From the NCBI GenBank assembly GCA_025351425.1, contig JANXVY010000033.1, positions 52,159-116,158 on the forward strand: a stretch of 64,000 bases of DNA. The letters are read 5' to 3'. The position numbers were made by a program, and so were the translations under genes. This document shows, piece by piece, positions 27,401 through 35,036 of the stretch (positions are counted from its first letter, which is position 1; every line of letters starts with the position of its first letter). This DNA comes from Hyphomicrobium sp. GTDB taxonomy: Bacteria > Pseudomonadota > Alphaproteobacteria > Rhizobiales > Hyphomicrobiaceae. The notes under the pieces are model-generated. The model was given only the letters and a program-made list of their open reading frames with translations. It was not told the origin of the DNA and did no database searches.

Positions 27401-28004
27401 ACCCGTCTTCGCAAGCCCGCAGCGCAACGCGGGCGACCACCGCTTCCTGCGCGGCACCCTCACCCACGCCCTTCTGGAGCACCTGCCGCAACTCCCGCGC
27501 GATGCCTGGCCCGAAGCCGCCGCGGGTTTCCTTGCAGAGCGTGGCGGCGAACTCACCGCCCACACCCGACGCTCAATCGTCACGGAAACCCTGAGCGTAT
27601 TGAACGACCCCGTCTTCTCAGCCCTCTTTGGACCGATGAGCCAAGCCGAAGTCCCAATCGTCGCCGAACTGCCCAATCCGAGCGGCAAAGGCGCGCCCTT
27701 GAAAATCTACGGCCAGATCGACCGCCTCGTCGAACAGGGGCGCGAGATGCTCATCGTCGATTACAAGACCAACCGCCCGCCGCCACTCACCGTCGCCGAG
27801 GTTGCCGAAACCTATCTCGTGCAACTCGCCGCTTACCGGCGCGCGCTGGCCGCGATTTTCCCCCAGTATACCGTCCGCGCCGCCTTGTTGTGGACCCAAA
27901 CGCCAAGCCTGATGGAAATTCCGGCTGCGACGCTGGACGCCTATGGTTCACAACTTTGGGAATTAGGAACTCCCAAACTTGACGTGACCGGGCTGTCTAC
28001 CTAA
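24411..28004 (+). CDS. addA: Double-strand break repair helicase AddA
   Basis: The 1197-residue UvrD-type helicase with C-terminal nuclease works with AddB on double-strand DNA ends. Motif I is SANAGTGKTHVLTQRVL, motif II reads ILVDEAQDTAPTQWSVI, motif III includes GDEKQSIYSFQGAEP, and motif VI reads LLYVALTRPRDRLYIAG. The PD-(D/E)XK nuclease at the C-terminus contains LIVDYKTNRPPP. It starts at the ATGA overlap with addB, and trxA follows 44 bases after its stop. addB-addA-trxA is a standard alphaproteobacterial order. A variable Pro/Ala-rich segment (about residues 925-1000) separates helicase and nuclease parts. Confidence 0.96.
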   Translation: MTANTPAALIAATTKLQSDAADPLASVWVSANAGTGKTHVLTQRVLRLLLTGTAPERILCLTYTKAAAAEMSKRVFDTLSVWVGLDDARLTQTLEKLLGTQPATRELALARTLFTRAIETPGGFKVQTIHAFCERLLQRFPLEAGVSPGFQILDDHTGRSLIRDAIDATLMEATSDRTSPLGAALTTAVRYAADDAFDAVLADAIRSRALLASLIRAGDISASGDPFEAAQLRLRAHLDVRKHATPDTIRSEMAAVLEDATLMRLADALAAGSKSDITLAPSLTTARGSSGMARIEALASYFLTKERGLRSRLMTQGVSAEHPDLDLKANSAQARFHALDNELRAIDVVDATLALYRLADAVLTRYQATKAARAALDFDDLIVKTSSLLHQPDGAAWVLYKLDGGLDHILVDEAQDTAPTQWSVIEKIAAEFFADSGAGSKARTRTVFAVGDEKQSIYSFQGAEPKMFAATGARFKEHAERTGQTWRATALTLSFRTVEPILSVVDQVFANPDVTPGLAIGNAAAIRHAVKRVGQGGLVEIWPTELPDEKESSPAWSPLEETTSPSPVSRLADRIARTIKGWLDSGERLASQNRPIRAGDILILVRKREPFAPAIVSALKSLKVPVAGADRIVLTRQIGVQDLVALGDFLTLPEDDLSLATILKCPLFGLDDGDLLTLAQGRKDTFWKNLLDQSANPRFAIACEQLKRWRKEADFLPPFEFFASVLDGDNGRLKLLERLGPEAADGIDEFLNLALTYDDQYPPSLTGFLGWVRADERQIKRDMDQGRDEVRVLTVHGSKGLEAPIVFLPDTCQASSGRVSNGLLALPGSSPEGHPDLAVWPVKGASGLPAIADARAGIKSRESQELDRLLYVALTRPRDRLYIAGFQSRAKLPPGCWYDVITGALSGRLARIDLPGGTTVQRLVTPQSAEPDARGDHAASAGVAAPHPAWMTTAVPREPAPAIPLAPSRLAPYDFDEQGEPKPFAPIPAASGSASTQPVFASPQRNAGDHRFLRGTLTHALLEHLPQLPRDAWPEAAAGFLAERGGELTAHTRRSIVTETLSVLNDPVFSALFGPMSQAEVPIVAELPNPSGKGAPLKIYGQIDRLVEQGREMLIVDYKTNRPPPLTVAEVAETYLVQLAAYRRALAAIFPQYTVRAALLWTQTPSLMEIPAATLDAYGSQLWELGTPKLDVTGLST

Positions 28005-28048
28005 TTACACGGTTCGCTGCGCCCCTGCGCCCTCCGAGGAGAAAATTC

Positions 28049-28375
28049 ATGTCCCACGCCGTCACGGATAAGACCTTCGACGCCGAAGTCCTCAACGCGA
28101 CCGAACCCGTCGTCGTCGATTTCCACGCGGAATGGTGCGGCCCGTGCAAGGCGATGGCGCCAGCGCTGGATCAGGTCGCGGCCGAAATGAAGGGCAAGGT
28201 CAAGGTCGTGAAGCTCGACGTCGACGCCAACCCGACGATCACCGGCAAGTACGCCATCCGCGCCATGCCGACCCTGCTCGTCTTCAAGGGCGGCAAGGTC
28301 GTCGCCACCCACACCGGCGCCATGGTCCAGAAGCGCGCGCTAGAAGATTGGGTTAACAAGTCGATCCTAGGCTGA
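28049..28375 (+). CDS. trxA: Thioredoxin
   Basis: The 108-residue protein has the usual thioredoxin length and the active site AEWCGPCKAMAP (Cys30 and Cys33), the cis-proline loop AMPTLLVFKGG and the C-terminal helix. It reduces protein disulphides in the cytoplasm and serves as reductant for ribonucleotide reductase and others. A good ribosome site (GAGGAG) lies just before the ATG. It follows addA by 44 bases and is followed by a strong terminator hairpin, so it is probably the last gene of the add transcript, with an internal promoter possible. Confidence 0.97.
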   Translation: MSHAVTDKTFDAEVLNATEPVVVDFHAEWCGPCKAMAPALDQVAAEMKGKVKVVKLDVDANPTITGKYAIRAMPTLLVFKGGKVVATHTGAMVQKRALEDWVNKSILG

Positions 28376-28414
28376 CGCCCACGGTTCCCCAGGAACATCC
28401 CGCAAAATTGGAAA

Positions 28415-28440
28415 GCCCCGCCCCCTCCGGCGGGGCGTTT
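28415..28440 (+). terminator. Intrinsic terminator after trxA
   Basis: GCCCCGCC (28415-28422) pairs with GGCGGGGC (28429-28436) around a six-base loop, followed by GTTTTG. It ends the addBA-trxA transcript. Confidence 0.8.
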
Positions 28441-28559
28441 TGCGTTCCAGCTCCCGTTCGGCCGCGCCATCGGCTCGGCACGCGCACCTTGCGGCGGTCC
28501 GCCGGTACCTGCACAGCCGGCATCCACCCCGAAGCGCGACGAGTACGTGAGTCAATATA

Positions 28560-29000
28560 TCAAGACCGCTCGCAGCGGCCGTCTGTCGGCCGCAGGATCA
28601 CGATTGATTCCAGAATAACCTTCGGCTTGCGCGCCCCATATCGGTACGTCCCGCAATAGCCGGCTCCGCACTTCGAGATCCGCAACCTGTGGTCCTGGTC
28701 GCCGCAGCCGGTATCGAACACGATGTCCCCGCCAATCGAGGTGAGCTTCGTATTGCACTTGGCCTCTTGCACCGCCGGCATGACCGGGTTGGACCCGCGC
28801 GCCGCCTCTGCCGCCGAATAACAGCGCACGAAACTCGTCTTGAACGCCTTCGACTGCGGCACCAGCCGCGGCTCCAGCCACGTCACCTCCCACGTGCCAG
28901 CCGGCAGGCCGAAGCTCCCCGCTTCAACGACCGCTCCACCACCCAAGCCCGTCATCGCCGCCGCAAAAACAGCCGCCATCGCCGTATGTAGGCGTTTCAT
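28560..29000 (-). CDS. Small exported cysteine-containing protein of unknown function
   Basis: The 146-residue protein has a signal peptide (about residues 1-27, hydrophobic AAVFAAAMTGLGGGAVVEA). The mature part starts with GLPAGTWEVTWLEPR and holds six cysteines, with two of them in the pattern CGAGYCGTYRYG. A first TWEV-type strand and a C-terminal CG..CGTYRY segment recall the DUF3617 family of exported proteins, but the match is weak. It starts 3 bases after the stop of the next upstream gene, so it is the third gene of a minus-strand operon with 29004-29477 and 29477-30100. It ends close to the trxA terminator. Confidence 0.6.
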   Translation of the reverse strand: MKRLHTAMAAVFAAAMTGLGGGAVVEAGSFGLPAGTWEVTWLEPRLVPQSKAFKTSFVRCYSAAEAARGSNPVMPAVQEAKCNTKLTSIGGDIVFDTGCGDQDHRLRISKCGAGYCGTYRYGARKPKVILESIVILRPTDGRCERS

Positions 29001-29003
29001 GGC

Positions 29004-29477
29004 TCAGCACCCGCCCGTCCGCCGCGCGACCACATCGGCGTCCGCCGACATCGTCCCCGACCCGTCGTCATCCAGCGTCATCGTGTAAGAATACCGCCCC
29101 GCATATGCGCCGTCCTTGCGCGGTTCCAGATGAAGCATCAACGAGGTCCGGCGCTCGAAATCCTCGCACAGCATCACCATGCTGACATACGCGGCCTTTA
29201 GCTCCAGCCGCTGCATCGCGCACCGTCCCTGCAACGGCTGCGCCATCAGAGGCAGGTCCGCGGGCTTGGCCCCGAGCTTCAGGCACGCGCTCACGCTGTT
29301 GGTGACCGGACCGATGCCACTCTCCCCGCGGGCGAGCGACGTCACCTCGAAGCTCCAGCTTCCAAACAGCGCCGCATCGCCCTCCGTTTCAGGGCCCGTA
29401 TAGGGCTTCTGCGCTGCCGCCCCCGTAGCGAGCACAATGCACGCCGCCGCCATCGCACCTGCGCGCCCCCGCACCAT
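29004..29477 (-). CDS. Small exported protein of unknown function
   Basis: The 157-residue protein starts at the ATG complementary to 29475-29477, which overlaps the stop of the upstream gene (TGATG), so translation is coupled. It has a signal peptide (about 1-22, AAACIVLATGAAAQ). The mature part contains GSWSFEVTSLARGES, four cysteines and GRYSYTMTLDDDGSGTMSADA. The layout of a first SWSF/TWEV-type strand, spaced cysteines and a late GxYSY strand parallels the neighbouring 28560-29000 product, so the two may be distant relatives in one exported family. Function is unknown. Confidence 0.6.
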   Translation of the reverse strand: MVRGRAGAMAAACIVLATGAAAQKPYTGPETEGDAALFGSWSFEVTSLARGESGIGPVTNSVSACLKLGAKPADLPLMAQPLQGRCAMQRLELKAAYVSMVMLCEDFERRTSLMLHLEPRKDGAYAGRYSYTMTLDDDGSGTMSADADVVARRTGGC

Positions 29478-30100
29478 CAATTCGCAGACCCCAGCGCCAC
29501 GCGGCGGCTGAACCACGCCCCCAGCACCTGGAAATCGATAAAGTTCATGCCCTGATCCCCTAAGATTTCGTCATACGACGCCCGCTTGGTGTCCTTCGCA
29601 AACGGCGCCTTGCGCGCATAGAACCCCACGATCTTCATATAGGCTTCCCATTTCATCGGCTCGGGCTCTCGCAGCGCCACGCCGTTCAGCACCGAATTGG
29701 AAATATCCTTGGCGTACGCCGCAAATGGCCCCGGCGCGGTCTCGATGTAATACGCGCCATAAAGTTCGATGAACTTGAACGTCTTGTCATCCTTCATCCG
29801 CGAGATCATTGCCTCGTTCGCATGATCGAATTGGGCCTTCGTGACCTTGTGCTCGGCGAGAATTGCGGCCTCGCCCTGGTCGTCACGCGCGAACAGATCG
29901 AACACGATGTGCGCATACTCGCGCACGCTTATTCCATCGACCGGCGCCAACAGCGCGGGATCGAACCCCGCGGCCTTGATTGCCGCCGGCGGAAGGTTCC
30001 CCGCCGCCGGTTCGGCCATGCACGTGACCGGACCTGCCAGCACGCCCATCGCCAGCGCAAAAGCTAGAATCCGCAACCTCGATTTGAACGTTGACCTCAT
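29477..30100 (-). CDS. Exported protein of unknown function
   Basis: The protein has 207 residues if started at the second ATG (complement of 30098-30100, preceded by GGTGGAG very close to the codon) or 215 from the first ATG at 30122-30124; the choice is uncertain. A basic N-terminus and hydrophobic stretch (ILAFALAMGVLAGPVTC) form a signal peptide, ending in a cysteine that may not be a true lipobox. The mature part is mostly helical and polar, with VREYAHIVFDLFARDDQGEA and FIELYGAYYIETAPGPFAAY. No family was recognised. It is the first gene of a three-gene operon of small exported proteins. It is transcribed divergently from ada, whose reading frame starts about 185 bases away. Confidence 0.6.
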   Translation of the reverse strand: MRSTFKSRLRILAFALAMGVLAGPVTCMAEPAAGNLPPAAIKAAGFDPALLAPVDGISVREYAHIVFDLFARDDQGEAAILAEHKVTKAQFDHANEAMISRMKDDKTFKFIELYGAYYIETAPGPFAAYAKDISNSVLNGVALREPEPMKWEAYMKIVGFYARKAPFAKDTKRASYDEILGDQGMNFIDFQVLGAWFSRRVALGSAN

Positions 30101-30284
30101 CTCCACCCTCGCCTTACCTCGCATCGGCCGCTATCGGCTGCACTGGACCAAGTATCGAGTCGAACACAGAGCATCTTATCAATTCGACCGCAAGAAACGG
30201 AGTGTGCTCGCAGACCGCCCCGTGCATGATGGTGTCATGCAGTTTGAAGTCCGCCGCCAGCGGCCTCATCCTTGGAAGTCACCC

Positions 30285-31406
30285 ATGTCGCACACGCCAC
30301 CCGGCGCCGCCCCCGAAAAATCGATGCGTCGCGCACCCCAAACCAGCCTCGACCCGGACGCCTGTTGGGCCGCCGTCTTGGCCCGCGACGCCTCCCGCGA
30401 CGGCGACTTCTACTATTCGGTTGCATCAACCGGCGTTTATTGCCGACCCTCCTGCGCTGCCCGTCGCGCCAACCGAAAAAACGTCGCCTTCCACACCTCC
30501 TGCGCCGCGGCTAAAGCCGCGGGTTTCCGTCCCTGCAAGCGCTGCAAACCCGATGCTCCCTCGCTTGCCGCCCGCCACAGCAGCGCCGTCGCGCACGCCT
30601 GCCGCTCCATCGAAACTGCGACGGAGGCTCCAAGCCTCGCCCAACTCGCCGCCGCAGCCACCTTGAGCCCGCATCATTTCCATCGCATCTTCAAAGCGAT
30701 CACCGGCCTGACGCCCAAAACATACGCGCTGGCCTGCCGCCGTCAGCGCATGCGCGAACTACTGCCGGGAAGCCCCTCTGTGACCCGCACTATTTTCGAC
30801 GCCGGCTTCAATTCCAGCGGCCGCTTCTACGCCGAAGCCGGCAGTACCCTCGGCATGATACCGGCGAAGTTTTCCAGCGGCGGCACGGACGCCGCCATCG
30901 CCTATACTGTCGGCGAATGCTTCCTTGGCCAAATTCTCGTCGCAGCCACTGCGATAGGCATCTGCGCGATCCTGCTCGGCGACGACGCAGCTGAACTCGT
31001 AGCCGATCTCTCAGCCCGCTTCCCCAACGCCACTATTGCACGCGGCGACCTAGGGTTCGAACGCACGACTGCCGAAGTCATCGCCTTCGTCGAAGCGCCC
31101 GCAACCGGCCTCGGCTTGCCCCTCGATATCCGCGGCACCGTTTTCCAGCATAAAGTCTGGCAGGCATTGCGTGAAATCCCACCCGGCCAAACCCTCAGCT
31201 ATGCCAGCCTCGCCGACCGCATCGGCCGCCCCGGAGCCGTCCGCGCTGTCGCAGGCGCATGCGCAGCCAACGCAATTGCCGTCGCCATACCCTGCCACCG
31301 CATCGTCAAGAGCGACGGCGCACTTTCGGGTTATCGCTGGGGCGTGGCCCGCAAACGGGCGCTATTGGATCGCGAAGCCACCCTCAATCGGCGCAAGAAA
31401 CCGTAA
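30285..31406 (+). CDS. ada: Ada: adaptive-response regulator and O6-methylguanine-DNA methyltransferase
   Basis: The 373-residue protein has the full Ada layout. The N-terminal zinc-binding methylphosphotriester domain carries Cys53, Cys57, Cys84 and Cys87 (VYCRPSC, CKRCKPD), and FYYSVASTGVYCRPSC is typical. An AraC-type helix-turn-helix follows (LAQLAAAATLSPHHFHRIFK). The C-terminal O6-alkylguanine transferase has PCHRIVKSDG with acceptor Cys337. Ada repairs alkylated DNA by suicide transfer and, once methylated on the N-terminal domain, activates its own gene. The start at 30285 has GGAAG 7 bases before it; the longer open frame upstream overlaps the divergent gene and is not used. No alkB or alkA neighbour is seen. 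Confidence 0.95.
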   Translation: MSHTPPGAAPEKSMRRAPQTSLDPDACWAAVLARDASRDGDFYYSVASTGVYCRPSCAARRANRKNVAFHTSCAAAKAAGFRPCKRCKPDAPSLAARHSSAVAHACRSIETATEAPSLAQLAAAATLSPHHFHRIFKAITGLTPKTYALACRRQRMRELLPGSPSVTRTIFDAGFNSSGRFYAEAGSTLGMIPAKFSSGGTDAAIAYTVGECFLGQILVAATAIGICAILLGDDAAELVADLSARFPNATIARGDLGFERTTAEVIAFVEAPATGLGLPLDIRGTVFQHKVWQALREIPPGQTLSYASLADRIGRPGAVRAVAGACAANAIAVAIPCHRIVKSDGALSGYRWGVARKRALLDREATLNRRKKP

Positions 31407-31415
31407 ACGGCCAGT

Positions 31416-32156
31416 TCACCGGCCGAACGCCGGCCGCCATCCCGCCGCCTGCGCCTCGGCCTCCGAGCAGAACCACCGCGTCCCCTTGTCGTCGCGCATG
31501 GCGACCTTTTGATACCAGGGGCTCCACGGCATGTGATAGATCAGCCCGCCGCGCGACACGTTTCCCTTGATTGCACACCCGGCCGGCGCTTGCGGCTCAA
31601 CGGCCGCCCAGGCTTGCGCGCGGTACTGCCAAGCGGGCATCGCGGCCCCCTGCCAGATGCCCACCAACGTCGTCCGCGCGGCCGCCTCTTCGTTCACATA
31701 CACCCGCGAATAGCGCACGAACGCCCACGCGAGCCCGCGCCGCACCATCTCGGCGTTGATATCGAGCTGGTCCACAAAGCATGTCGCGAGCAGACGGCCG
31801 TATTTGTCGAGCCCCCCGCTGCGGCAATCTACCCGCCGCCCCTGGGTGAGCCGAACCATGAGCCGCGTCGCCTCCGTCCCGCAGTCCCACGGTTCCCCCC
31901 GCGCGCTCTGGCACGTCTGGCCCGCTTCCGGCGCGTCGATCCCTTCGAGCCGGATTCGGGTCCCGGCGACGTCGATCGTATCGCCGTCGACGACATGGGC
32001 CGCCCCCGAGACGACTCCGTCGGGAGGGATGACGGCAATCCGCCGCGCCAAAGCGGACGATCCGGCTGCCGTCACCGCAACCACGATAAGAACCGCTGAG
32101 GACGGCGCACGCGCCACCGGCCTGCGGGCCACACGAATAGAAATAAAACTACGCAT
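31416..32156 (-). CDS. Thermonuclease (SNase)-family protein with C-terminal extension
   Basis: The 246-residue protein has an N-terminal hydrophobic segment (about 20-38) acting as signal or anchor. The SNase-like domain shows HVVDGDTIDVAGTRIRLEGI, DAPEAGQTC, GRLLATCFV and VRRGLAWAFVRYS. These keep the calcium/phosphate-binding Asp, Arg and Glu layout of staphylococcal nuclease. The C-terminal part (GLIYHMPWSPWYQKVAMRDD then WFCSEAEAQAAGWRPA) is an extension typical of rhizobial SNase-like proteins and may bind metal. It probably acts as an exported nuclease in the periplasm. It converges on ada with a 9-base gap. Together with RNase T2 and CpdB it could take part in nucleic-acid scavenging, but that link is inference. 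Confidence 0.82.
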   Translation of the reverse strand: MRSFISIRVARRPVARAPSSAVLIVVAVTAAGSSALARRIAVIPPDGVVSGAAHVVDGDTIDVAGTRIRLEGIDAPEAGQTCQSARGEPWDCGTEATRLMVRLTQGRRVDCRSGGLDKYGRLLATCFVDQLDINAEMVRRGLAWAFVRYSRVYVNEEAAARTTLVGIWQGAAMPAWQYRAQAWAAVEPQAPAGCAIKGNVSRGGLIYHMPWSPWYQKVAMRDDKGTRWFCSEAEAQAAGWRPAFGR

Positions 32157-32644
32157 AGCGGTCAGCGTGCCTGACTCGCATGTTTCAACCTAGGCAAGAA
32201 TATGAATTCTAAACACAACTTTCTCGTAGAGACAACTCAGGCCTCAACCCCCGGTCCTGCCACGCCTTTTTCCCTGCAAGCCAATCCGTGTTGTGCACGC
32301 AAGAGCATGAAAAGGCTTGGGAAAAACCATAATGGTTAACGCAGCCCAACCGGGTTGTGCAAGCCAAGCCGGTTCAAGAAAGCCATCACGTCCCGCTTCG
32401 GCGCGTGAAGGCACCACCAGCTCACTCCAAGCGGCCAAGCCGCTTCGGTGCGCAAGCACCCCCGGCCACGGTTGGCCGCACTGGCCGGAGCGCCATAGCG
32501 TGTGAGGCCACACATAGTCCCGCAATGGCACACCAAAAAACGGGTTAAGTGCATTTACTTTCATATAGTTATCCGGAAAATTGAAGGATAACTCGTTTCC
32601 ATTCGTTATGTTGAAGGTCATGCACGTTTCTGAAGGTGAATGCG
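32157..32644. other. Intergenic region holding a palindromic repeat
   Basis: The 490 bases between the divergent SNase-like and PilZ genes contain no supported gene. The left part is AT-rich and probably holds the nuclease promoter. The middle holds the repeat unit annotated at 32425-32513, and the last 120 bases are AT-rich and likely promote the PilZ gene. Confidence 0.5.
32425..32513. repeat. GC-rich palindromic repeat unit
   Basis: The unit carries AAGCGGC-CAA-GCCGCTT (about 32429-32445), a second stem GGCCACGGTTGGCC (32464-32477) and the end module CTGGCCGGAGCGCCATAGCG then TGTGAGGCCACAC. The module matches 8443-8471 and 10384-10416. A truncated end of another unit (GGCGCGTGAAGGCAC, 32400-32414) lies just before it. 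Confidence 0.65.
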
Positions 32645-32995
32645 ATGATGGAGCGCCGCCAATTTGGACGCCGCGAACTGGCTATCGCCGGTTCGATCGA
32701 GCCCCCATTGCGCCCGCCCATCGCGTGTGAGGTCCGCAATCTGTCCCGCGAAGGTGCTCTGCTGACGTTCGACAGCCGCGAGTATCTGCCGGGGCGTTTT
32801 CACCTCAGGTTCGACGACTTCCAGACCCCCTGCCAGGTAATCCACCGCGACCGGGGGCTCGCTGGCGTTGTCTTCGAAATCCCCTACACGGCAGACCGTA
32901 ACGAAGCAGCAGAGCCCGACGCGCCCCCCGCCCCGCAGCCCGGATTTTTCTCCCTGCAAGGCCTGATGACTCTGTTCACCCGCCGTTCACAATAA
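32645..32995 (+). CDS. PilZ-domain protein
   Basis: The protein of about 116 residues begins with ERRQFGRRELAIAG and continues with VRNLSREGALLTF. These correspond to the RxxxR and (D/N)xSxxG motifs by which PilZ domains bind cyclic di-GMP. It is short enough to be a lone PilZ domain with a proline-rich tail (AAEPDAPPAPQP). The start is not settled: ATG at 32645 follows AAGGTG at good spacing, while ATG 32648 and GTG 32636 are alternatives. It would act as a cytoplasmic c-di-GMP receptor. No partner is adjacent: the next gene is convergent, 4 bases away. Confidence 0.82.
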   Translation: MMERRQFGRRELAIAGSIEPPLRPPIACEVRNLSREGALLTFDSREYLPGRFHLRFDDFQTPCQVIHRDRGLAGVVFEIPYTADRNEAAEPDAPPAPQPGFFSLQGLMTLFTRRSQ

Positions 32996-32999
32996 CCCG

Positions 33000-34439
33000 T
33001 CACACGACCTTCCCCGGATTGAGCACGCCGCGCGGATCGAGCGCGGCCTTTATCGCGCGCATCACGTCCATTTCCACGGCCGATTTGACCGCCGCGAGAT
33101 CGTCCCGCTTCAACCGCCCGATCCCGTGCTCCGCCGAAATCGACCCGTTGAGCCGTACCACCAGCCCATGCACCTCGTCCGACATCGCATGCCAACCGGC
33201 GATGTACTGCGCCCGGTCCATACCGATGGGCTGGCTCACGTTGTAGTGCACGTTGCCGTCGCCGAAGTGCCCGAACGGCACCGGCCGCGCACCGGGACAC
33301 ACCTTCTCGACCAGTGGCGCGGCTTCCGTGATGAACCGCGGGATCAGCGCCACCGGCACCGAGATATCGTGCTTGATGCTGCCGCCGGCCGGCTTCTGCG
33401 CCTCCGACAGCGTCTCCCGCAACTTCCACAGCGCCTGCGCCTGGGTCAGCGTCGCCGCCACCACGGCATCCGTAATGACGCCGTCCTCCGCCGCCTTCTC
33501 CAGCACGCTTTCCAGTACGGCAGCCATCGCCCCGTCCGCGCGCGCGCCCGATAGCTCCATCAGCACATACCAGGGTGCGCGATCCGTGAACGGGGACCGC
33601 GTATCCGCCACATGGTCGAGCACCATGGAAAGCCCGGTATCGTCGAGAAATTCGAACGCCGTCAGGCTGCCGCCGGCCGCCTTCTCCGCCCGCGCAAACA
33701 GCTCCGCCACCTGCCCGATTTCCGCGAGCGCCACGAACGCCGTCGCCTTCTCGGCAGGCTGCGGGAACAGCTTGAGCGACGCCGCCGTGATGACGCCGAG
33801 CGTACCCTCCGAACCGACGAACAGATCGCGCAGATCGTAGCCCGTGTTGTCCTTCTTCAGCGCGCGCAAGCCCTCGATCACGCGCCCGTCCGCCAGCACG
33901 ACCTCCAGCCCCAGCGCGAGCGCCCGCGCGTTGCCATACGCCAGCACGTTGACCCCCCCCGCGTTCGACGCCAGCACGCCTCCGATCTGGCAGCTCCCCT
34001 CGGAGGCAAGGCTCAATGGAAACAGCCGCCCCGCCCGGCTCGCCGCCTCTTGCGCCGCCAGCAGCGTCACGCCCGCTTCCACGATTATATGCGTGCCCGA
34101 CGGCTCCACATGCCGCACCCGGTTCATGCGCGACAGCGACAGCACGATCTCGGTCCCCGCCTCGAACGGGATCTGCCCGCCGACCAGCCCCGTATTCCCG
34201 CCCTGGGGCACGATGGCCACGCGCGCCTCATGCGCCAGCGCCAGGATCGCCGAAACCTCCGCCGTCGTCCTGGGTCGCAGCACCATCGGCGTCCGCCCGG
34301 TATACAGGTCGCGCCATTCTTTGAGATACGGCGCCTGATCGGCCGGATCGGTAATCGCGCCCCCAGGTCCCACGATGGCCGCAAACCGCGCCAAAACGGC
34401 GGCTGACGGTGCAACAAGCGCAGTCGAAGCGTCGGGCAT
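33000..34439 (-). CDS. FAD-binding oxidase, D-lactate / D-2-hydroxyglutarate dehydrogenase type
   Basis: The 479-residue protein shows the FAD-binding type 4 (PCMH) domain: PRTTAEVSAILALAHEARVA, PQGGNTGLVGGQ, GSCQIGGVLASNAGG, VLADGRVIEGLRALKKDNTG and LFVGSEGTLGVIT. The C-terminal FAD-oxidase domain ends with FGHFGDGNVHYNV and NGSISAEHGIGRLKRDDL, where the HxxDGNxH-like segment binds metal and substrate. This is the layout of D-2-hydroxyglutarate dehydrogenase and of GlcD/Dld-type D-lactate dehydrogenases; the exact 2-hydroxyacid cannot be read. The frame continues 52 codons upstream without family resemblance, so ATG 34437-34439 is taken. It is convergent with the PilZ gene. Confidence 0.88.
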   Translation of the reverse strand: MPDASTALVAPSAAVLARFAAIVGPGGAITDPADQAPYLKEWRDLYTGRTPMVLRPRTTAEVSAILALAHEARVAIVPQGGNTGLVGGQIPFEAGTEIVLSLSRMNRVRHVEPSGTHIIVEAGVTLLAAQEAASRAGRLFPLSLASEGSCQIGGVLASNAGGVNVLAYGNARALALGLEVVLADGRVIEGLRALKKDNTGYDLRDLFVGSEGTLGVITAASLKLFPQPAEKATAFVALAEIGQVAELFARAEKAAGGSLTAFEFLDDTGLSMVLDHVADTRSPFTDRAPWYVLMELSGARADGAMAAVLESVLEKAAEDGVITDAVVAATLTQAQALWKLRETLSEAQKPAGGSIKHDISVPVALIPRFITEAAPLVEKVCPGARPVPFGHFGDGNVHYNVSQPIGMDRAQYIAGWHAMSDEVHGLVVRLNGSISAEHGIGRLKRDDLAAVKSAVEMDVMRAIKAALDPRGVLNPGKVV

Positions 34440-35036
34440 GAAACTACGGGCCTTCTGGATGAGTTGAGCCCCGCTTGTACCATTCCCCGGCGCGAATTCG
34501 AACCCGCCCCAAAAGTCGTGCTGATAGACAAGCGGGAGTTCGAGGGGGCGCCCTCGAATGGGTTGCAGGGCGATAGCCTTACGCACGCAGTGCAACTCAC
34601 GGCCCCTGATGGGCTGCTAGGCCCAACCCAACCAGAACGTACCCCGGCCTTCCAGTCCCAGAGCCGTCTCGCCAAAGTGCAGTCGAGGGGGCTCAGGCAT
34701 CAGCCCGGTCGAACAGAGGGGACCAAGCCAAAAGTCATTTTCAATCAGGGTTTCCAAAGGGCGAGCCCTTTGGCCTTCCCTACCGCGACGACATAACCAC
34801 TTCCTACCGCTCGCTTCCTCGACGATCAGCTTACAAGCGAACACGGGGTTGTCCTGGCCCGATACATCAGGCACTACTTGGTTCTCGCCAGCAGGGTTCC
34901 ACGACGGATCGTCGTGGACACCGGATCGGACGCCGTTAGGTTTGGCCGTCGGTGCATTGGCAGGGGACGGCGAGCGGTGACCGGTATAAAATGCAGCGCA
35001 CCGGGCCAACTCAGACCGGCATCCGAGAGCCCAAAC
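34440..35036. other. 600-base intergenic region with two perfect hairpins
   Basis: No protein gene is supported between the FAD oxidase and rsgA. Two perfect hairpins are visible: TTCGAGGG-GGCG-CCCTCGAA (34539-34558) and CCAAAGGGC-GA-GCCCTTTGG (34754-34773). Neither is followed by a T tract on the plus strand. The stretch between them is GC-rich and could be a structured RNA or a worn repeat; I did not recognise a known RNA family. Confidence 0.4.

Noticed and set aside
29841..30284. Upstream extension of Ada
   Set aside because: It overlaps the divergent exported-protein gene and has no similarity to Ada, while 30285 has its own ribosome site.
34490..34520. A TTCGAA-containing stretch looking like a tRNA T-arm on the minus strand
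   Set aside because: The flanking bases do not pair as a five-bp T stem and no acceptor stem or CCA end could be drawn.
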